In this document: positions 60,924 to 64,000 of the stretch, one piece after another
Position numbering within the stretch: position 1 is the stretch's first letter
How the letters are laid out: the number at the start of each line of letters is the position of its first letter
Origin: Azorinus chamasolen
Taxonomy: Eukaryota; Mollusca; Bivalvia; Cardiida; Solecurtidae
Assembly: GCA_963576725.1 (NCBI GenBank)
Contig: OY755247.1
Location: 15,936,526-16,000,525, forward strand
Direction of reading: 5' to 3'
Length of the DNA: 64,000 bases
Notes under the pieces: model-generated
Databases searched by the model: none
The model's input: the letters and a program-made list of their open reading frames with translations, nothing else
Told to the model about the DNA's origin: nothing
Position numbers and translations under genes: made by a program

Positions 60924-61345
60924 TCAATTAACTGCTTACAATCTTCAAATTACTGTTTACCTTACTGTTTACAATCTTCAATTTAATGTTTACAATCTTC
61001 AATTTACTGTTATTATCCTCCCAATTTGACATGAGACTCGTGCACATTCCGTTTATTATCGTCGGTAATCTTCGGATACTGTTTACAATCTTCAGCTTTC
61101 TATTCGTAATCTTCAATTTATCGCTTACAGTTTTAAAATATACTACTTACAATCTTCAAGTTACTTTTAACACTCTTCAATTTACTGTTTACTTGTCTGT
61201 TTACAATCTTCAGGTTACTGTTTACAGTATTCAATTTGGCGCTATATGACCTTTCTACAGTGCCGTAAAACCCAACTCACTCACTTCGATGCATTGTTTA
61301 CAACCCTCATATTACTATTCACTACCTTCAATTTAATAACAATAA
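60924..61345 (+). repeat. Degenerate 22-bp repeat, about 15 copies
   Basis: ACTGTTTACAATCTTCAATT (with ATTCTTCAGG, ATCTTCAAGT variants) tandem but irregular. It ends where the LINE tail begins. Confidence 0.8.
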
Positions 61346-61372
61346 TAATAACAATAATAATAATAATAAAGA

Positions 61373-61884
61373 CTTTATTTAACGAGGGAACTCATTTGAT
61401 AAAATCAATCTTCCATGAGGCCCTAAACAGTAACATATATACAAGTACATTAAAAAACAACCCGCATACATCTTTAAAGATACATATATATAAACAAATC
61501 CTATATTGTAGACGGAAAGTTTTAACTAATGAGTAGCATAGGGTCTATAATATTTCAAGATTTTTGAGGAGTTTTACCCAGATCCCATAGGATGTCGGCG
61601 CGAAGTTTCTAATTTTCTGTATTAATGAAGACAAATAATGTCTAGCATAAGGAGATAACAAACATTCAAGAGCAAACTACTTTAAAATGAGTAACAATAA
61701 AACTAAGCATGAGAACATTTCTTATGAAAATTCAACTGTATGGTATTGTTCATTATGATTGATTTAAACTGTTCAATTTCACACACCAATTTTTTTTTCA
61801 CAAAGCATGAGAACAGTTCTGCAGCAACAAAAACTATTTACACTGTATACCGGTATTGAGAATTACGTTATGTAAACGGATATA
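61373..61884 (-). other. LINE 3' UTR
   Basis: Non-coding, between the tail microsatellite and the nested C2. Contains GACTTTATTTAACGAGGG at the tail side. No other feature. Confidence 0.6.
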
Positions 61885-62088
61885 CAGTAAAACCCCGCTA
61901 ATGCGACCACCAAAAAGGGCATAATTATGGGTGTCAGAGGCAGGTGGTTGCTTAATGCAGTACGAAAGTTATGCAGAAAGCTCCTATAGGAGCTTTCTGC
62001 ATAACTTTCGTGCTGCATTAAGCAACCACCTGCTTTAAACGACACCAGTGGCTGTTTATTAAGTGGTCGTATTAGCGGGGTTTCACTG
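61885..62088. mobile_element. MITE-C2 nested in LINE, complete, exact apex
   Basis: TA flanks; CAGTAAAACCCCGCTAATGC / GTATTAGCGGGGTTTCACTG; arms GGCAGGTGGTTGCTTAATGC and mirror perfect for about 48 bp, apex at 61980. Reference copy of C2. Confidence 0.95.
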
Positions 62089-62095
62089 TATGTTG

Positions 62096-62822
62096 TCAAG
62101 ATGTACAATTATTGACTAATTGGTTAATTTTTCTGTCCGATCCACTGCATATAAAATAGTTTGAACTGATTAACAAAACTGGCATTTCTGATAGTAATTG
62201 GAAGACTGTTCCAAATAAGTGTACCAGAATAGACGAATGATTTTCTAAAGATCTCAGTATTAGGCCTTGGGGAATAAAGCTGAAATTGAGATGAAGATCG
62301 CATAGTTCGATTATGAACAACTCAAACAAATCGTTTAGGTAATCGGGAGACTGACCGCTGAAAATTTTGTATAATAAAACCGCCTTTTGAAATCTAACCC
62401 TCTTAGGAAATGTCGTCCAGTTGAGTTCGTTAAATAAAACATTAGAAGGGCTATTGAAATCTTTGTCGGGGATTATTCGAGCAGCTCTTTTCTGAAATCG
62501 AATAAGTCTATCTTCTTGAGAAACATTACAATTACCCCTGGTCCAATATAATACAACAGTAGTCAAGACGGGGAAGGATGTAAGCATTACAAAATAGTTT
62601 TCGTATTGGGATAGTGAGATATATCTTTATGCGCGATAGCAAAAATAGTAAAGAGTTACATTTCTTTAAGGTAATGTCAATATGTCTTTCCCAAGTTAGA
62701 GTGCTATCAATTGCAACCCCCAACAATTTTTCCTCTGTGCTAATTGTGATAAAATCATGATCAAATTTCAATGTGGGTTCAAGTAATCGAATACCATATG
62801 ACTTTGGCTTGGATGTAACGTA
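62096..62822 (-). pseudogene. LINE RT thumb/connection and C-terminal domain, frameshifted
   Basis: After the K insertion the frame resumes (VTSKPKSYGIRLLE..), then LLGVAIDSTLTWERHID and YILPRLDYCC, the conserved post-RT blocks of CR1/Jockey polymerases. A frameshift at about 62560-62590 leads to QEDRLIRFQKRAARIIPD, LFNELNWTTFPKRVRFQKAV and LYKIFSGQSPDYLNDLF. The stop is at 62096-62098, a few bases from the C2 MITE. Confidence 0.85.
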
Positions 62823-63135
62823 CAGTTGAACTTCGATATCTCGAACTCGGATAACTCGAATTTCGGGATAACTCGAACTAAAAGTTCGGCCCTTCCAAAA
62901 TCTTACAATACAAAATTGCTCTAAAATGTATCACTACGCATATCTAGAAACACATTTCACAGCTTAATGCAGGTCTACAGTAATGCTCCTGCAGGAGCTT
63001 TCAGCATTACTGTAGACCTGCATTAAGCTGTAAACTTGAAAAATTGTCCACATTAAAAATCGGATAACTCGAACTTCTGTTATCTAGAATTAATGTTTAT
63101 AGTCCCTTGAACTTCGAGATATCGAAGTTTAACTG
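62823..63135. mobile_element. K element nested in LINE RT
   Basis: TA/CAGTTGAACTTCGATATCTC..ATATCGAAGTTTAACTG/TA. Hairpin ACAGCTTAATGCAGGTCTAC and mirror, tip GCTCCTGCAGGAGC. One arm lacks the GAAA block. Confidence 0.95.
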
Positions 63136-63820
63136 TACATTGCTTTAGTCTTTGCTACATTGATGGTCATGTTATTTTGACAGCACCACATTCTAACATT
63201 TGATAAATCATTAGTTAGAGAATCTAAGACTAGGTCAAGTGATATGACATGGGCGGAAATTGTCGTGTCATCTGCAAATATGTCAGTTAAAGAATGGTTA
63301 GTTGTAAAGGGCAGGTCATTTATGAAAATTAAGAATAACAAAGGTCCTAAGACAAACCCTTGAGGTACTCCTGATAATATCAGAGTTAACTCAGAACATA
63401 CACCAGATACTTGTGTTTCCTGAAGCCTGTTATTTAAATATGATTTAAGCCAAGAATATGCTGAATAATCTTGTTTATGTAGTTTTAGCCTATTTATTAG
63501 TACATGTAGTCTGTGATCAACCAGATCAAAGGCTTTAGAAAGATCGAGAAATACCGTACTTACAAATTCATTATTATCATACTGCGATACTATCATCTAA
63601 GAGCAGTTTGGCATGAATGATTCGCTCTGAAACCCGACTGTCGAGAATAGAATAGATTATTAGTCTCAAAATACTCCTTTAGATGAATGCTAACATGACG
63701 TTCAAATATCAATGAAATGATAGGTAAAATGGAAACAGGCCTATAGTTACTCTTATCATTCCTAGAACCCTTCTTGTAAATGGGAACAACTTTGGCTGTC
63801 TTTAATGCTTGGGGGAAATA
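63129..63820 (-). pseudogene. LINE reverse transcriptase, frameshifted
   Basis: From the right: FPQALKTAKVVPIYKKGS and NYRPVSILPIISLIFE (fingers, RT motifs 1-2), QSGFRANHSCQTAL, then a frame break and small deletion near 63593-63600. The next frame has FLDLSKAFDLVDH (motif A, catalytic Asp), GVPQGFVLGPLLFLIFINDL (motif B) and FADD at 63267-63278 (catalytic motif C). CQNNMTINVAKTKAM ends at the K insertion. The active-site residues are present, but the frame break makes the copy inactive. This is a transposon enzyme, not a host gene. Confidence 0.9.
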
Positions 63821-64000
63821 CAGTAGAACCACTCTAATTCGACAACTTAAAGAATAAACATAGGTGGCTTTATAAGCAGTTGGTTGCTTAATACAGAACA
63901 AAAGTAATGCAGAAAGCTCCACTAGGAGCTTTCTGCATTACTTTCGTCCTGTATTAAGCTACCACCTGCCTCTAGCACCCATAATTATACCTCTTTTAGG
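63821..64000. mobile_element. MITE-C2 nested in LINE, cut by window end
   Basis: TA/CAGTAGAACCACTCTAATTC; arms AGCAGTTGGTTGCTTAATAC / GTATTAAGCTACCACCTGCC; tip GCTCCACTAGGAGC. Right terminus beyond the window. Confidence 0.85.

Larger units (their letters stand above)
61337..63820 (-). mobile_element. LINE (CR1/Jockey-type non-LTR retrotransposon), 3' part, damaged
   Basis: Minus-strand non-LTR element: reverse transcriptase at the right, C-terminal domain at about 62100-62590, 3' UTR to about 61370. The tail AAATAAAGTC followed by a TTATTA microsatellite at 61337-61372 is typical of CR1-like 3' ends. It carries MITEs K (62823-63135), C2 (61885-62088) and a second C2 that enters from 63821. 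The 5' part (endonuclease, ORF1) would lie right of the window. Confidence 0.85.

Overview
The window is animal nuclear DNA, most likely from a bivalve mollusc. The protein-coding match is animal-like. The DNA is AT-rich and intron-bearing, and it is saturated with short hairpin DNA transposons (MITEs) and with microsatellite-bearing Helentron-like elements of the kind known from bivalves. I cannot name the genus from sequence alone. Only one host gene is supported: the last three exons of POLR1B (RNA polymerase I second-largest subunit), + strand, 463-2346. Downstream of about 2.9 kb I find no host gene; everything recognisable is repeat.

Family names used below are mine. TTAA-flanked (piggyBac-like) families: MITE-A/A2 (ends CCCTTTACTCC or CCCTTTCCCTG, off-centre hairpin), MITE-B (perfect central hairpin GAAACCATTGTGATAAATAG...), E and H (ends CCCTTTCGCCGCC or similar), D (A-like hairpin, ends unclear), I (one copy). 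TA-flanked (pogo/Tigger-like, ends CAGT): MITE-C (CAGTAAAACCTCTCTATAAC), C2 (CAGTAAAACCCCGCTAATGC), C3 (CAGTAAAACCTCTCTAAACC), K (CAGTTGAACTTCGATATCTC), L (CAGTGCTCCCTCTCTACAAC). Others: F (ends CAGAGC..CAGATAAG), G (near-perfect foldback starting GGGTCCATGCTTATAAAGC), one hAT-like MITE with an 8-bp target duplication, two longer inverted-repeat elements (18.1-21.0 kb and 22.9-23.7 kb), ten Helentron-like (HEL) copies or fragments, tRNA-derived SINE sequence near 10.5 and 13.2 kb, and a damaged non-LTR retrotransposon (LINE) on the minus strand at the right end.

Layout: 0-2.9 kb POLR1B 3' end; 2.9-18 kb MITE mosaic with HEL fragments and SINEs; 18.1-21.0 kb large TIR element; 21-26 kb MITEs plus the tRNA-box element; 26.2-29.7 kb tandem arrays and HEL elements; 30.6-31.7 kb 28-bp minisatellite inside a MITE; 34.3-36 kb two more arrays; 39.9-41.2 kb 34-bp satellite; 41-56 kb dense nested MITEs; 56.2-57.6 kb HEL element with 157-bp units; 58.5-61.3 kb degenerate arrays and MITEs; 61.3-64 kb LINE with three nested MITEs.

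The main novelty candidate is modularity. MITE families with different terminal repeats and different target duplications (TTAA versus TA) carry related hairpin cores, and seven of them share the same apex, GCTCCTATAGGAGC. In several places a MITE end or core has expanded into a tandem array. Nested insertions with readable target sites give a local relative chronology.
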